Shown: positions 16,991-26,363, numbered from the stretch's first letter. The stretch: 47,862 nucleotides of DNA from Halomonas sp. NO4 (GCF_010994375.1 NZ_WHMA01000022.1:1-47862), one strand, 5' to 3'. Translations and numbers: made by a program. The notes: generated from the sequence alone by a model not told the origin.

Positions 16991-17017
16991 CAGGCCAGCG
17001 GCAATGCCGCTGGCCTG
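16991..17017. terminator. bidirectional hairpin between convergent genes
   Basis: Perfect 12-bp stem (16991-17002 with 17006-17017, loop AAT) between the end of the envelope operon and the end of the convergent chemoreceptor gene. Neither side has a strong T run, so it may act as a blocking hairpin for both transcripts. Confidence 0.6.
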
Positions 17018-17044
17018 CTGCGTTGCGGCCGGTACGACGCAGGG

Positions 17045-18886
17045 TTACCCCTGCATCGGCCGTGTCTCGCTCAAGGTGAAGCCCCCCACCGCTTCAGACA
17101 GACGCTCGGCCTGATCCTTGAGCTGCTCGGCGGCGGTGGTGGATTCTTCCACCAGGGCGGCATTCTGCTGGGTCATGCGGTCGAGCTCGGCCACCGCCAC
17201 GTTAACCTGGCCGATACCGTCGCTCTGCTCGCCGGCGGCAACGCTGATCTCGCCCAGCACCTCGGCCACGCGGTTCACGCTGGCCACCAGTTCCTGCATG
17301 GAGCTGCCGGCCTGGCGCACCAGTTCGGTACCGGCGGTGACCTTCTGGCCGGAATCGTCGATCAAGCCACGAATGTCGCGAGAGGCCTCGGCACTGCGAG
17401 TGGCCAACTGGCGCACCTCGCCGGCCACCACGGCGAAGCCCTTGCCGTGCTCGCCGGCACGTGCGGCTTCCACCGAGGCATTCAAAGCCAGCAGATTGGT
17501 CTGGAAGGCGATGCCGTCCATCACCTTGACGATCTCGGCGATGCGCTGCGACGAGTCGGTGATCTCTTCCATGGTCGATTCCACGCGATGGACCACGTCG
17601 CCCCCCTGAGAGGCCATCTGCACGGCCGATTGCGACAGCTCGTTGGCCTGACGCGAGGACTGGGCGGTATGTTCCACGGTGCCGGAGATCTCCTCGATGG
17701 AAGCCGAGCTCTGCTGCAGGCTGGAGGCCGCATTCTCGGTGCGCCGCGACAGATCCTGCCCGCCGGTGGCGATCTCGCCGGCCGCCACGTTGACCGATTC
17801 GCTGGCATCGCGAATGGTCAACATCACCCCTTCCAGCCTCGAGACGAAGCCGTTGAACGCCGCGGCGATCTCGGCCACTTCGTCCTTGCCGCCCTCGGGC
17901 AGGCGCCGGGTCAGGTCGCCCTCGCCGCTGGCGATGTCGACCATGGCACTGCGCACCGTCTTGAGGCGACGGAACATCACGCGCAGCAGCGCTCCCAGCA
18001 CCAGCGTCGCACCGCCAGCGACCACTAGCAGCGTGATCGCCGAGGTGCCGAGCACCGCGCGCAGGCCGGCAGTGGCCTCGTGATCGTCCAGGGCGACCAC
18101 CAGCTGCCAGTCGGTGCCCGCCACGTCGGCGCTGCGCAGGCGCTTGGCCTCGCCGCCCAGTGCGACCTCGATGGGCTCGCTTGCCTCGGCAAGCTCAGCG
18201 AGACGCGCGGCATCCAGCGTCGGCGCCAGCTCGGTGGTCGAGGCGAGACTGAGCTCCGGGTCGGGGTGCGCCACCAGAGTTCCGTCGGCAGTGGTCAGAA
18301 AGCCCAGACTGGAGGGCGTCGGGGCGATCTCGGTGACGATGTCAACGATGTCGGTGATGACGATGTCGCCCCCGGCCACGGCCTGCAGCTCGCCGTCGTC
18401 ATGGAAAGGCGTGGCGATGGTCACCACCAAATCGCCGGTCTGCGCATCCTCGTAGGGTGCGGTGACGATGGTTTCTTCGGCCTCCACGGCGGCCTTGTAC
18501 CAGGGCCGCTCGCGCGGGTCGAAGTCGTCGCCGGGCTCCCAACCGTCGGAGAAGATGGTACTGCCGTCGCGGGGATCGCCGAGATAGACGGCCAGAAAGT
18601 CGCCGGACTGTTCGACGAGCTCGAGGTCGCCGAGGGAATCGTCGATGTCGTCGCCGACGCGCAGCGCTTCCATCATGGAAATTCGCGTGGCGAACCACTC
18701 GCTGATGGCTTTGGCATTGCCCTGGGAGACGGCGGTGAGGTTGCGGGCCACCTGATCGTCGTTGTGCGAGCGCACCGTCAGAAAATTGGCCAGGCCATTG
18801 GCCAGCAGCGCCAGGACGATGACCACCACCGTCGCCAGCAGGATACGGAGTCGTAGGGATGTAGGCATGTGAGGATCACTCATCAT
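17045..18886 (-). CDS. methyl-accepting chemotaxis protein with dCACHE sensor
   Basis: A chemoreceptor of about 613 residues. It has a first membrane helix near 15-37, a periplasmic double-CACHE domain (about 38-275; FDPRERPWYKAA and a TAPYEDAQTG turn), a second helix at about 283-305, HAMP, and a cytoplasmic signalling domain. The hairpin tip is GIAFQTNLLALNASVEAARA, the invariant CheA/CheW contact region. The R-x-x-W-Y pattern in the sensor resembles amino-acid-binding dCACHE_1 domains, so an amino acid ligand is possible. No C-terminal CheR-tethering pentapeptide is seen. Start is uncertain: ATG at 18886, 18883 or 18868, none with a strong ribosome site; a sigma-28 promoter lies 49 nt upstream. 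Confidence 0.93.
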   Translation of the reverse strand: MMSDPHMPTSLRLRILLATVVVIVLALLANGLANFLTVRSHNDDQVARNLTAVSQGNAKAISEWFATRISMMEALRVGDDIDDSLGDLELVEQSGDFLAVYLGDPRDGSTIFSDGWEPGDDFDPRERPWYKAAVEAEETIVTAPYEDAQTGDLVVTIATPFHDDGELQAVAGGDIVITDIVDIVTEIAPTPSSLGFLTTADGTLVAHPDPELSLASTTELAPTLDAARLAELAEASEPIEVALGGEAKRLRSADVAGTDWQLVVALDDHEATAGLRAVLGTSAITLLVVAGGATLVLGALLRVMFRRLKTVRSAMVDIASGEGDLTRRLPEGGKDEVAEIAAAFNGFVSRLEGVMLTIRDASESVNVAAGEIATGGQDLSRRTENAASSLQQSSASIEEISGTVEHTAQSSRQANELSQSAVQMASQGGDVVHRVESTMEEITDSSQRIAEIVKVMDGIAFQTNLLALNASVEAARAGEHGKGFAVVAGEVRQLATRSAEASRDIRGLIDDSGQKVTAGTELVRQAGSSMQELVASVNRVAEVLGEISVAAGEQSDGIGQVNVAVAELDRMTQQNAALVEESTTAAEQLKDQAERLSEAVGGFTLSETRPMQG

Positions 18887-18934
18887 TATGGGCAAAGGAT
18901 GCCGCCCGCGGGTGCCACGAGCATGAGTGGGGTA

Positions 18935-18961
18935 CTATCGGCAGGCAGTGGAGTGACTTGA
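18935..18961 (-). promoter_or_regulatory. sigma-28 (FliA) promoter of the dCACHE chemoreceptor
   Basis: Minus strand: TCAA (18961-18958), 15 nt, GCCGATAG (18942-18935). TCAAG is the form of the -35 seen in pseudomonad FliA promoters. It sits in the 85 nt between the MotB-like gene and the chemoreceptor. Confidence 0.7.
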
Positions 18962-18971
18962 GGGACGTGGG

Positions 18972-20012
18972 TCACCGTGCGTGGATGATGACTTCCACCC
19001 GCCGGTTGCGCGCCCGCCCCTCGGCGGTGGCGTTGTCGGCCAGCGGCCGGGTGTCGGCGAGCCCCACGGCACGCAGCCGACGCGATTCGACGCCGGCTTC
19101 TTCGAGAGCATGGACGATGGCGATGGCGCGGGCGCTGGAGAGCACCCAGTTGGAAGGAAAGTCGTCGGTGTCGATGCTGCGGCTGTCGGTGTGCCCTTCC
19201 ACCGCCACCTCGCCGTCGTGGCGCTGCACGATCGCGACCATGCGCTGCACCAACGTCTCGCCCTCGGCGGTGAGCTCGGCCTCGGCGGTGGGGAAGAGCC
19301 ACTGATCCTCGACGCGCAGCCGGATGCCCTCGTCCACGCGCGACACCGCCACGCCTTCGAGGTCGGGCAGGTAGGGGGCATCCGCCAGGCGCTCGGCGAG
19401 CCGCTCCGCACCGGCCAGTGCCTGCGGGGAGACCTCGCGCACGCCTTCCGGCGGGCGGTCGGTGAGCACCAGCAGGAAATCCGCCGGCGGCAGGGCCAGA
19501 TCGGTCGCGGCCGGGGCCACCGGCTGGGGAAGCAGCCAGTCGGGCGGGGTCGAGGCCAGCCAGTCGAGCGGCGGGAGCGGCTCGCCCGGCGTGGGCGATG
19601 CCTGCGGCAGCGGCCGCCGGGCCAGCAGCGGCGGTGGCTGAACGCTGGGCGGCCGTGGCGGCAGGCCGGCCACGCCCAGGGCCGCCGATACGGCCACCGG
19701 GCTCAGCCAGCCTTGCGCGGGAAGGTTAACCGCCGGGCGTGCCGCCAGCGCCCGCTGCAGCGGCTCGGGCAGGGGCACGCCGCGCGTGCGCGGTTCGTCG
19801 AACGGTGCGGGCGAAGCCGGGGCATCGGGCTCCTGCCCGGTGAAGGAGAGCGTAAAGATCAGCACCAGCAGGGCCACCAGCAGTGTCATGACATCGAGGT
19901 AGCCGATCATCCAGCCACCGTCCTCGTCGTCGCCGGCGTGCGACGGCAAGAGGGAATCGTGGCGCAGGGGGCCACGATGGTCGCTGCTGCCGGTGAATGC
20001 GGGTCGAGTCAT
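18972..20012 (-). CDS. MotB-like membrane protein with OmpA C-terminal domain (no MotA partner nearby)
   Basis: A 346-residue protein. After a 34-residue charged N-terminus comes one membrane helix, GYLDVMTLLVALLVLIFTLS, with Asp40 at the position of the proton-binding aspartate of MotB. Residues 60-180 form a long Pro-rich periplasmic linker. Residues 200-345 are an OmpA/MotB peptidoglycan-binding domain with VEGHTDSRSI (Asp276) and the arginine of VLSSARA (Arg295). This is stator-subunit architecture, but there is no MotA or ExbB-like gene beside it. The ATG at 20012 lacks a clear ribosome site. It could be a second stator's B subunit, a PomB-like protein, or a peptidoglycan anchor for another complex. 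Confidence 0.75.
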   Translation of the reverse strand: MTRPAFTGSSDHRGPLRHDSLLPSHAGDDEDGGWMIGYLDVMTLLVALLVLIFTLSFTGQEPDAPASPAPFDEPRTRGVPLPEPLQRALAARPAVNLPAQGWLSPVAVSAALGVAGLPPRPPSVQPPPLLARRPLPQASPTPGEPLPPLDWLASTPPDWLLPQPVAPAATDLALPPADFLLVLTDRPPEGVREVSPQALAGAERLAERLADAPYLPDLEGVAVSRVDEGIRLRVEDQWLFPTAEAELTAEGETLVQRMVAIVQRHDGEVAVEGHTDSRSIDTDDFPSNWVLSSARAIAIVHALEEAGVESRRLRAVGLADTRPLADNATAEGRARNRRVEVIIHAR

Positions 20013-20074
20013 GGTGTGATCGCAAGCGCGGGACAGCCGCCTAGCCTACTGGCATCGGCGCCCGGGCTAAAGCC

Positions 20075-20099
20075 GGAAAAGCGCCGACTTGGCGGCGCT
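20075..20099 (-). terminator. terminator after the CBS-PAS-GGDEF-EAL gene
   Basis: On the minus strand a 7-bp stem AGCGCCG/CGGCGCT (20099-20093 with 20086-20080) is followed by TTTTCC. It lies 20 nt past the stop codon at 20119 and separates this transcript from the MotB-like gene. Confidence 0.6.
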
Positions 20100-20118
20100 C
20101 CTCGGACAGGGCTGGCGC

Positions 20119-22632
20119 CTACGCTCCGGCATGCAGCGGCCGCGATAGATAGCGGCGTGCATACTGGCGCGCTTCCACGGGGCGGCCGAGCAGGAAGCCC
20201 TGCAGCAGGTCGACCGGGTAGCGGGCCAGCACCTGGCGCTGCGCGTCGGTTTCCACCCCTTCGGCGACGACCTGCAGGCCCAGCTCGTGGGCCATGCCGG
20301 TCACCGCGGCGACGATGGCGGCACTGCCGCGCTCGCCGTCGCCCAGGCGCTTGATGAAGCTGCGGTCGATCTTGAGGGCGGTGACCGGCAGGTCCTGCAG
20401 GTAGCTCAGGGAGGAGTAGCCGGTGCCGAAGTCATCGATGGCGATGCTGCAGCCGAAGTCGCGCAGCCCCTGGAGCAGCGTGGCCGCCTGCTGCTGCTTG
20501 TCGAGCAGCGTGCTCTCGGTGATCTCGAAGCCCACCAGCCCAGGCGGCAGGCCGTGCGCCTCGAGCTTACGCGCCACCTTGCCCGCCAGGTCGTTCTGCC
20601 AGAACTGCCGCGCAGAGAGGTTGACGGCCACCGGTACGGGCGCCCTGCCCTCGCGCTGCCAAACCGCCAACTGGGCGCACACCAGCTGCAGCACGTGCTC
20701 GCCCAGCGGCATCATCAGGCCGGCGCGCTCGGCCAGGGGGATGAAGTCGCCCGGGGGAATGGTCCCGAACAGCGGGTGATGCCAGCGCACCAGCGCCTCG
20801 GCGCTGTGCAGCCGCCCGCTGTCGCGCTCGAAAAGCGGCTGATAGTGCACCTCGAGCCCTTCGCCGGTCTCCAGGCTGTTGCGCAGGGCGGTTTCCAGCA
20901 CCAGCTGCCGGTCGTCCTGGCGATTCATCGCGGCACGGTAGAAGCGATAGGCGTTGCGCCCCTCCTGCTTGGCGCGGTACATGGCCACGTCGGCCTCGTG
21001 GATCAGCGCTTCGGCGGAGTCGGCGTCGTCGGGATAGAGGCTGATCCCCAGGCTCGCCCCGACCCGAAAGCTGTGCTGGCCGATCTGGCTGGGCTCGCTC
21101 ACCGCTTCGATCAGGCGCCGGGCGATGCGGGTCACCTCGTCGATCTCGTCGAGATCGGGCAGCAGTACCAGAAACTCGTCGCCGCCCAGGCGGGCCAGGG
21201 TGTCGTCCTCGCGCAGTCGCGTCTGCAGGCGCTCGGCGAGCAGCATCAGCAGCTCGTCCCCCGTGGCGTGGCCCAGGGTGTCGTTGACCTGCTTGAAGTG
21301 GTCCAGGTCGAGAAAGATGACCGCCAGGCGCGTCTGGTTGCGGTGGGCATGGCGAATCGCCAGCTCGAGGCGGTCCTCCAGCAGGCGGCGGTTGGGCAGA
21401 CCGGTCAGGGCGTCGTAGTAGGCCAGCCGCCGGACGCGCTCTTCGTTCTCGCGGATGTGGGTGATGTCGTTGAACAGCGCCGCGTAGTGGGTGATCTGCC
21501 CGTCGTCGTCGGTGATGGCGGTGATGGTGAGCAATTCCAGATAGAGCTCCCCGCTCTTGCGACGGTTCCATATCTCGCCGCGCCAGTAGCCGCAGCGCTG
21601 CAGCGTCTCCCACATCTGTCGATAGAAGGCGGCGTCATGGCGGCCCGAGGAGAGGATCTGCGGAGTACGCCCCACCGCTTCTTCGAGCGTGAAGCCGGTC
21701 ATGTGGGTGAACGCCGGATTGACGAACTCGATGCGATTCTCGGCATCGGTGATGATGATGCCCTCCAGGGAGGAGTCGATGACCCGCTCGGCGAGCTGCA
21801 GGTTGTGGCGCGACTGGGCCAGGGCGTGATCGCGCTGCTCGAGGGCCTCGCGCAGGTCCTGCAGGTAGAGCTGTTCGGCGCCGGCGAGCATGTCGCGAAA
21901 GCCCAGCAAGCCGACCACCTCGCCCCCGTCGTCGAGCACCGCCAGGTGGCGGACGCGGTTGTCGAGCAGGCGGTCGCGCGCGGCGATCAGGGTATCGCGG
22001 AGGTGCACGGTGAGCAGCGGCCGGCTGGCCAGCTCGCCGACCGGTGTATTCCCCGGGTGGCGGGCCACGAAACATACCAGGTCGCGCTCGGTGAGAATGC
22101 CGAGCTCGCTGTCGCCGCAGTGCACCACGGCGGCATCGCCGCCCAGCTCGCGCATGTGGCGCGCCGCGTCCGCCAGCAGTCGGCTCCCCTCCAGGATCAG
22201 CGGGCGCTGGTGCATGGCGCCCTGCACTTCCCGCAGGCGCAGGTAGGGCTCGAGCCCCTGGTTGAGAGCCACGTCGGTCTGGGTGAGGATGCCCCGCGGC
22301 CCTCCCGAATCGTCGACCACCAGATAGTGGCGACGCCCCTCGGCCGCGAAGCGCATGGCCGCCTCGCCCACGGGCGTGTCGACCGGCAGGCTGACCACCG
22401 GACGGCTCATCACCTCGCCGATGGGACGGCGCACGGCGGCCGGGTCGGCGAAGTCGACGGCCAGGGCGTCGTGCTCGGTCCAGATACCCAGCACCTCATC
22501 ACCCTCGACAACGATGATGGAACTGCACCGGCGCTCGGCCATGCGGTCCGCGGCCACGCAGAGCGGCGTGCCGGGCTCGCAGGTGAGCAGGCCGGTCTGC
22601 ATGACGCGTTCAACGGGGAGTTCGTGACTCAT
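20119..22632 (-). CDS. CBS-PAS-GGDEF-EAL cyclic-di-GMP enzyme
   Basis: An 837-residue cytoplasmic protein without membrane segments. Four CBS motifs lie in tandem (about 5-60, 72-125, 138-190, 197-252), each ending in a GIWTEHD/GILTxxD-like turn, followed by a coiled linker, PAS (about 280-392), GGDEF (about 402-565) and EAL (about 580-830). RLGGDEF (483-487) is intact, so cyclase activity is possible; no RxxD inhibitory site is obvious. EAL (612-614), NLSAR, EITES and DDFGTGYSS are also intact, so phosphodiesterase activity is expected. CBS arrays usually bind adenine nucleotides, which would couple energy state to c-di-GMP. The gene follows the next entry after 33 nt, probably in one operon. 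Confidence 0.93.
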   Translation of the reverse strand: MSHELPVERVMQTGLLTCEPGTPLCVAADRMAERRCSSIIVVEGDEVLGIWTEHDALAVDFADPAAVRRPIGEVMSRPVVSLPVDTPVGEAAMRFAAEGRRHYLVVDDSGGPRGILTQTDVALNQGLEPYLRLREVQGAMHQRPLILEGSRLLADAARHMRELGGDAAVVHCGDSELGILTERDLVCFVARHPGNTPVGELASRPLLTVHLRDTLIAARDRLLDNRVRHLAVLDDGGEVVGLLGFRDMLAGAEQLYLQDLREALEQRDHALAQSRHNLQLAERVIDSSLEGIIITDAENRIEFVNPAFTHMTGFTLEEAVGRTPQILSSGRHDAAFYRQMWETLQRCGYWRGEIWNRRKSGELYLELLTITAITDDDGQITHYAALFNDITHIRENEERVRRLAYYDALTGLPNRRLLEDRLELAIRHAHRNQTRLAVIFLDLDHFKQVNDTLGHATGDELLMLLAERLQTRLREDDTLARLGGDEFLVLLPDLDEIDEVTRIARRLIEAVSEPSQIGQHSFRVGASLGISLYPDDADSAEALIHEADVAMYRAKQEGRNAYRFYRAAMNRQDDRQLVLETALRNSLETGEGLEVHYQPLFERDSGRLHSAEALVRWHHPLFGTIPPGDFIPLAERAGLMMPLGEHVLQLVCAQLAVWQREGRAPVPVAVNLSARQFWQNDLAGKVARKLEAHGLPPGLVGFEITESTLLDKQQQAATLLQGLRDFGCSIAIDDFGTGYSSLSYLQDLPVTALKIDRSFIKRLGDGERGSAAIVAAVTGMAHELGLQVVAEGVETDAQRQVLARYPVDLLQGFLLGRPVEARQYARRYLSRPLHAGA

Positions 22633-22665
22633 GACATCTCGCTGAGCAGTGAATGAAACCGAGCT

Positions 22666-24438
22666 TCACCTCGGGCCGGGCCCGGGGGTTGGGTGGGGTT
22701 GCTGGAGTGCTCTCCACTCCTGGCGCGATGGCCATTCGGCCAGCCAGTCCGGCACCTGAGCGGCCGGCATGGGGCGGGCGATGCCGAAGCCTTGCGCCAG
22801 GCGGCAGCCCACTTTCGTCAGGGCGCGGGCGTGCTCCAGGCTCTCCACGCCTTCGGCGAGCATGGCCCGCTCGAAACGGTTGGCCATGTAGATGATGCTT
22901 TCGACGATGGCCATGTCGTCCGGGTCGCTGAGCATGTCGCGCACGAAGCTCTTGTCGATCTTGATCAGGTCGACGGGCAGCTGGCGCAGGTAGGTCAGCG
23001 ACGAGAAACCGGTGCCGAAGTCATCGATCGCCACGCGCAGGCCGAGGGTCTGGCAGCGCCGGATCACCGCCATGGCGGTCTCGATGTCGTGCATGGCCGC
23101 CGTCTCCAGCACCTCCAGCTTGAGCAGGTGCGCCGGCACCATAGGGTTGGCCTCGAGCATCACGGCGAGACGCTCGGGAAAATCGGCCTGGAGCAGGTGC
23201 GAGGGTGCGATGTTGACGCTCACCGGCAAGGTGATGCCCGCCTCGCACCACGCCTGGAGCTGGCACATCGCCTGGGCCAGCACCCACTCTCCGAGATCGA
23301 CCTCGAGAGTGTTGCCGGCGATGTCCGGCAGGAAGGCGGCCGGCGAGAGCAGTCCCTCGTCGGGATGCTGCCAGCGAATCAGCGCTTCGACGCCCACCAC
23401 ATTGCCGCTGGCCATGTCCACCTGGGGCTGGTAATAGAGGCACAGCTCGTCGCCCGCGATGGCCGCCGCGAAACGCCGTCGACGCTCCTGGCGTACCTGC
23501 AGGGCCTGGTCGAGCTCGGGGTCGAAGCAGTGATAGGTATCGCGGCCGCGCTGCTTGGCGCGATACATGGCCTGGGTGGCATGGCGCAACAGCACGTCGC
23601 CGTCGGCGGCATCGCCCGGATAGTGGGTGACGCCCAGGCTTGCCGAGACCCGCACCGACTGGTCGCCGACCAGCATCGGCTGGCGGATGGCGCGCTGCAA
23701 CCGATCGAGAAAGTCGCTCTCGGCACGCCGGTGCAGCACCAGCACGAACTCGTCGCCCCCGATGCGCGCCAGCACCTCGTCACCGCCCAGCAGGTGGCTG
23801 ATACGCTGCGCGAAGGCGGAGAGCAGCAGGTTGCCGGCCGCCTCGCCCAGGCGGTCGTTGATCGCCTTGAAGTGGTCGAGATCGAGCGAGCAGACGGCCA
23901 GCTCGCCGCCGGTACGCACGGCGTGCTGCATGGCGTCCTGGATGAGCTGAGTGACGAGCTGCAGGTTGGGCAGGCCCGTAAGGGCGTCGAAGAACACCTC
24001 GCGGCTCGCGCTCGAGGCCTTGCCGGTATCCACCAGGGCAGCCAGGTCGGTGACCACGATGATGTAATGGTCGATGCCGCCCGCGGCATCGCGCAGGCGA
24101 CTCACCGAGAGCAGCGCCGGGCGCCTCTCGCCCGAGGCATGGCAACACTCCGCCTGCACGCGGAAGCGATCGTCGTACTCGTCGTGCCAGAGCGCCGTCG
24201 GCGACTGCAGGTAGTCGGTCAGCAACTCGCCGACGACATGCTCCGCCGCGCGGCCGATGAAATCCCCGAAGGCACGGTTCATGCCGAGGATGCGATGCTC
24301 GGCATCGGTCAACAGAATCGCCTCATTGGCCTGCTCGAAAAAGCGGCAACACGACGGCAATCCTTGGCGATGGCGGTCATCTGTCGAGCGACTGTTCCGA
24401 CCACTCTCCGCGGTCACACCCGAAGGGGGTTGCGTCAT
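22666..24438 (-). CDS. PAS-GGDEF-EAL cyclic-di-GMP enzyme
   Basis: A 590-residue cytoplasmic protein: PAS (about 32-135), GGDEF domain (about 148-305, motif GGDEF at 227-231), EAL domain (about 325-570, motif EAL at 351-353). The EAL catalytic environment is present (NIAPSHL, LEVLETA, DDFGTGFSS, AEGVES), and the GGDEF motif is canonical, so either or both activities are possible. AAGGAACGG lies upstream of the ATG at 24438. It is preceded after 48 nt by the Aer-like receptor gene and followed after 33 nt by the CBS-containing paralogue, all on the minus strand, so redox sensing and c-di-GMP control appear co-transcribed. Confidence 0.93.
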   Translation of the reverse strand: MTQPPSGVTAESGRNSRSTDDRHRQGLPSCCRFFEQANEAILLTDAEHRILGMNRAFGDFIGRAAEHVVGELLTDYLQSPTALWHDEYDDRFRVQAECCHASGERRPALLSVSRLRDAAGGIDHYIIVVTDLAALVDTGKASSASREVFFDALTGLPNLQLVTQLIQDAMQHAVRTGGELAVCSLDLDHFKAINDRLGEAAGNLLLSAFAQRISHLLGGDEVLARIGGDEFVLVLHRRAESDFLDRLQRAIRQPMLVGDQSVRVSASLGVTHYPGDAADGDVLLRHATQAMYRAKQRGRDTYHCFDPELDQALQVRQERRRRFAAAIAGDELCLYYQPQVDMASGNVVGVEALIRWQHPDEGLLSPAAFLPDIAGNTLEVDLGEWVLAQAMCQLQAWCEAGITLPVSVNIAPSHLLQADFPERLAVMLEANPMVPAHLLKLEVLETAAMHDIETAMAVIRRCQTLGLRVAIDDFGTGFSSLTYLRQLPVDLIKIDKSFVRDMLSDPDDMAIVESIIYMANRFERAMLAEGVESLEHARALTKVGCRLAQGFGIARPMPAAQVPDWLAEWPSRQEWRALQQPHPTPGPGPR

Positions 24439-24486
24439 GAATCGTACCGTTCCTTGTCATTCATTCCCGGCATGGCGGCTAGCCTA

Positions 24487-26139
24487 TCACAGCGCACCGA
24501 CAGGCAGGGATTCGACCTCCGCCGGTACCGCCTCGACCTGCTCGGCCGGCGTTTTTCGCGCTCGCTGCGCCTGGAACCGCTGCTCGCGACTGACCCACTC
24601 CTTGCCTTCACCGGCCTGGCGCAGCGCCGAAATCGCCACGCTCAGCTGCTCGACCTGTTCGGCTAACAGTGTGCCGAGCGAGGCGGAATGAGAGACCCGT
24701 TCGGCGTTCTGGCGCGTCGACGAATCCATCCCGACGACGGCCTGATTGATCTGCTCGAGCCCGATGGCCTGCTCCCGAGACGCCGTGGCGATTTCGCGAA
24801 TGAGGGTGTCGATGCCGCCTACCGCCTCGACCACGCCACGGTTGTGAGTCTCGAGGCTGGCGATGCGCTGTTCGCCTACCCCCACGTCCTCGAGGGTGGT
24901 ATCGATCAGGCGTCGCACGTGTTCGGCGGAATCCGCGGAGCTCTCCGCCAGCCGGCGTACCTCCTGGGCCACCACGGCGAAACCGCGACCGTGCACGCCG
25001 GCACGCGCCGCCTCGACGGAGGCGTTCAGCGCCAGCAGGTTGGTCTGGAAGGCCAGCCCCTCGATCGCCTCGATGGCCTGGGTCATCTTGCCAGCGCTGG
25101 CGGCGATCTGCTGCATGCTCGCCACCAGTTGCCTGACCACCTCGTCGCTCTCGCCGACGGCGCGGCGCACCTTGTCCGCCTCGCTCTCGGCCTGCTCGGT
25201 ATTGGCGGCATTCTGCTGCACGGTGGTGGTCAGCTCCTCCATGCTCGCCGCCGTCTGCTGCAGCGAATCGGACTGCTGCTGGGTGTGTGACGCCAGGTTA
25301 CGGTTGTCCCGCTCGAGCTCGGCAGTCTCGCGGGAGACGGTCGCCAGAATGGCGTGGATATCCACGGAGATGTTGGCGAGGCTGCGTTGCATGATGGCCA
25401 TGGCGTCGACCACCTCACCGAAGCCGTCACGGCCGACGGGCGGCGGCGATGCGGCCAGATTGCCGGCCGCGACCTGCATGGCGAACTCCCGCGTCCGTGA
25501 CACGGCGGCGGCATGACGACGCCACACACTGACCACCAGGCCAGCCACGGCCAGGGCAATCAGCAACCGCCACTGCCACACCAGTAGCCCCGCCAGCATC
25601 AGACCCGCGACCGCCATCAACAGCGTGGCCAGCAACCGACCCTGCAAGGCATTGAGCGAGAGCCGTTGCAACGCACCGACGAGACCGGTATGCACGAGGC
25701 GGCCGCGATTCAGCCCGATACCCCGGGCACGCCCTTCGCGGATTCGCACGTAAGCGGCCTCTGCCCGCGCCTTGTCCGCATCGCGCGGCTTGACCCGTAC
25801 CGAGGTATAGCCCTTGACTTCGCCCGCCTCGACGATCGGCACCACATTGGCATGCACCCAGTAGAAGTCACCGTTCTTGCGCCGGTTCTTGACCAGTCCG
25901 GACCACACCTCCCCCGCCTCCAGGGTCTCCCAGAGGTTGGCAAAGGCGATCTCCGGCATGTCGGGATGGCGGATGAGGTTGTGGGGCGAGCCGATCAGCT
26001 CGTCGCGGGAGTAGCCGCTGACCTCGCAGAAGGTAGGAGACGCATAGGTGATGCGCCCTTTGCTGTCGGTACGCGAGATGAGGTTCTGATCCTCGCGTAT
26101 GACATACTCGCTGTCCGTTACCGGCTGGTTGTTGCGCAT
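24487..26139 (-). CDS. aer: Aer-like PAS-containing chemoreceptor
   Basis: A 550-residue energy-taxis receptor. The N-terminal PAS (about 10-125) has the Aer-type FAD-binding signature: RHPDMPEIAFANLW, VWSGLVKNRRKNGDFYWVHAN. A hydrophobic stretch at about 170-212 (possibly two helices with a short turn) anchors it without a periplasmic domain. The signalling domain has GLAFQTNLLALNASVEAARA. AAGGAGACG directly upstream supports the ATG at 26139; an in-frame ATG at 26178 lies upstream of the predicted transcription start. A sigma-28-like promoter is at 26169-26195. It probably heads an operon with two GGDEF-EAL genes. Confidence 0.92.
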   Translation of the reverse strand: MRNNQPVTDSEYVIREDQNLISRTDSKGRITYASPTFCEVSGYSRDELIGSPHNLIRHPDMPEIAFANLWETLEAGEVWSGLVKNRRKNGDFYWVHANVVPIVEAGEVKGYTSVRVKPRDADKARAEAAYVRIREGRARGIGLNRGRLVHTGLVGALQRLSLNALQGRLLATLLMAVAGLMLAGLLVWQWRLLIALAVAGLVVSVWRRHAAAVSRTREFAMQVAAGNLAASPPPVGRDGFGEVVDAMAIMQRSLANISVDIHAILATVSRETAELERDNRNLASHTQQQSDSLQQTAASMEELTTTVQQNAANTEQAESEADKVRRAVGESDEVVRQLVASMQQIAASAGKMTQAIEAIEGLAFQTNLLALNASVEAARAGVHGRGFAVVAQEVRRLAESSADSAEHVRRLIDTTLEDVGVGEQRIASLETHNRGVVEAVGGIDTLIREIATASREQAIGLEQINQAVVGMDSSTRQNAERVSHSASLGTLLAEQVEQLSVAISALRQAGEGKEWVSREQRFQAQRARKTPAEQVEAVPAEVESLPVGAL

Positions 26140-26168
26140 CGTCTCCTTGCTCCCTGCGTTTTCGTTAT

Positions 26169-26195
26169 CGTTCGGCAAGCGTTGTATTAGCTTTC
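26169..26195 (-). promoter_or_regulatory. candidate sigma-28 promoter of the Aer-like receptor
   Basis: Minus strand: GAAA (26195-26192), 15 nt, GCCGAACG (26176-26169). Both elements deviate from consensus, but the spacing matches the other sites in the window, and it supports the start codon at 26139. Confidence 0.45.
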
Positions 26196-26363
26196 GCTTT
26201 GCGCAGGGAAAGACGCTAGTAAGGGCACACTAAAGTTGCAATGACACAGATCAAGACAGGCCGCGAATGGCTTGACAAGCTTCGCCGGCCTTGGCCTGAG
26301 TGGCTTGTTTGACAAGAAAAAACGGATCGATGACGCGAAAGGCGCCCCTCGACCGTAAAAGGC

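Noticed and set aside
20040..20075. Sigma-28 promoter for the MotB-like gene
   Set aside because: GCCGATGC is present on the minus strand, but the -35 at the right distance is TTCC; not counted among the nine.
20287..22656. 789-residue open frame on the plus strand
   Set aside because: Antisense shadow of the CBS-PAS-GGDEF-EAL gene; the GC-rich codon pattern opens the opposite frame and no family resemblance is seen.
26231..26260. TAAAG at 26231 as a second promoter toward flaG
   Set aside because: No GCCGAT-like element follows at 15 nt; the good site is at 26364.
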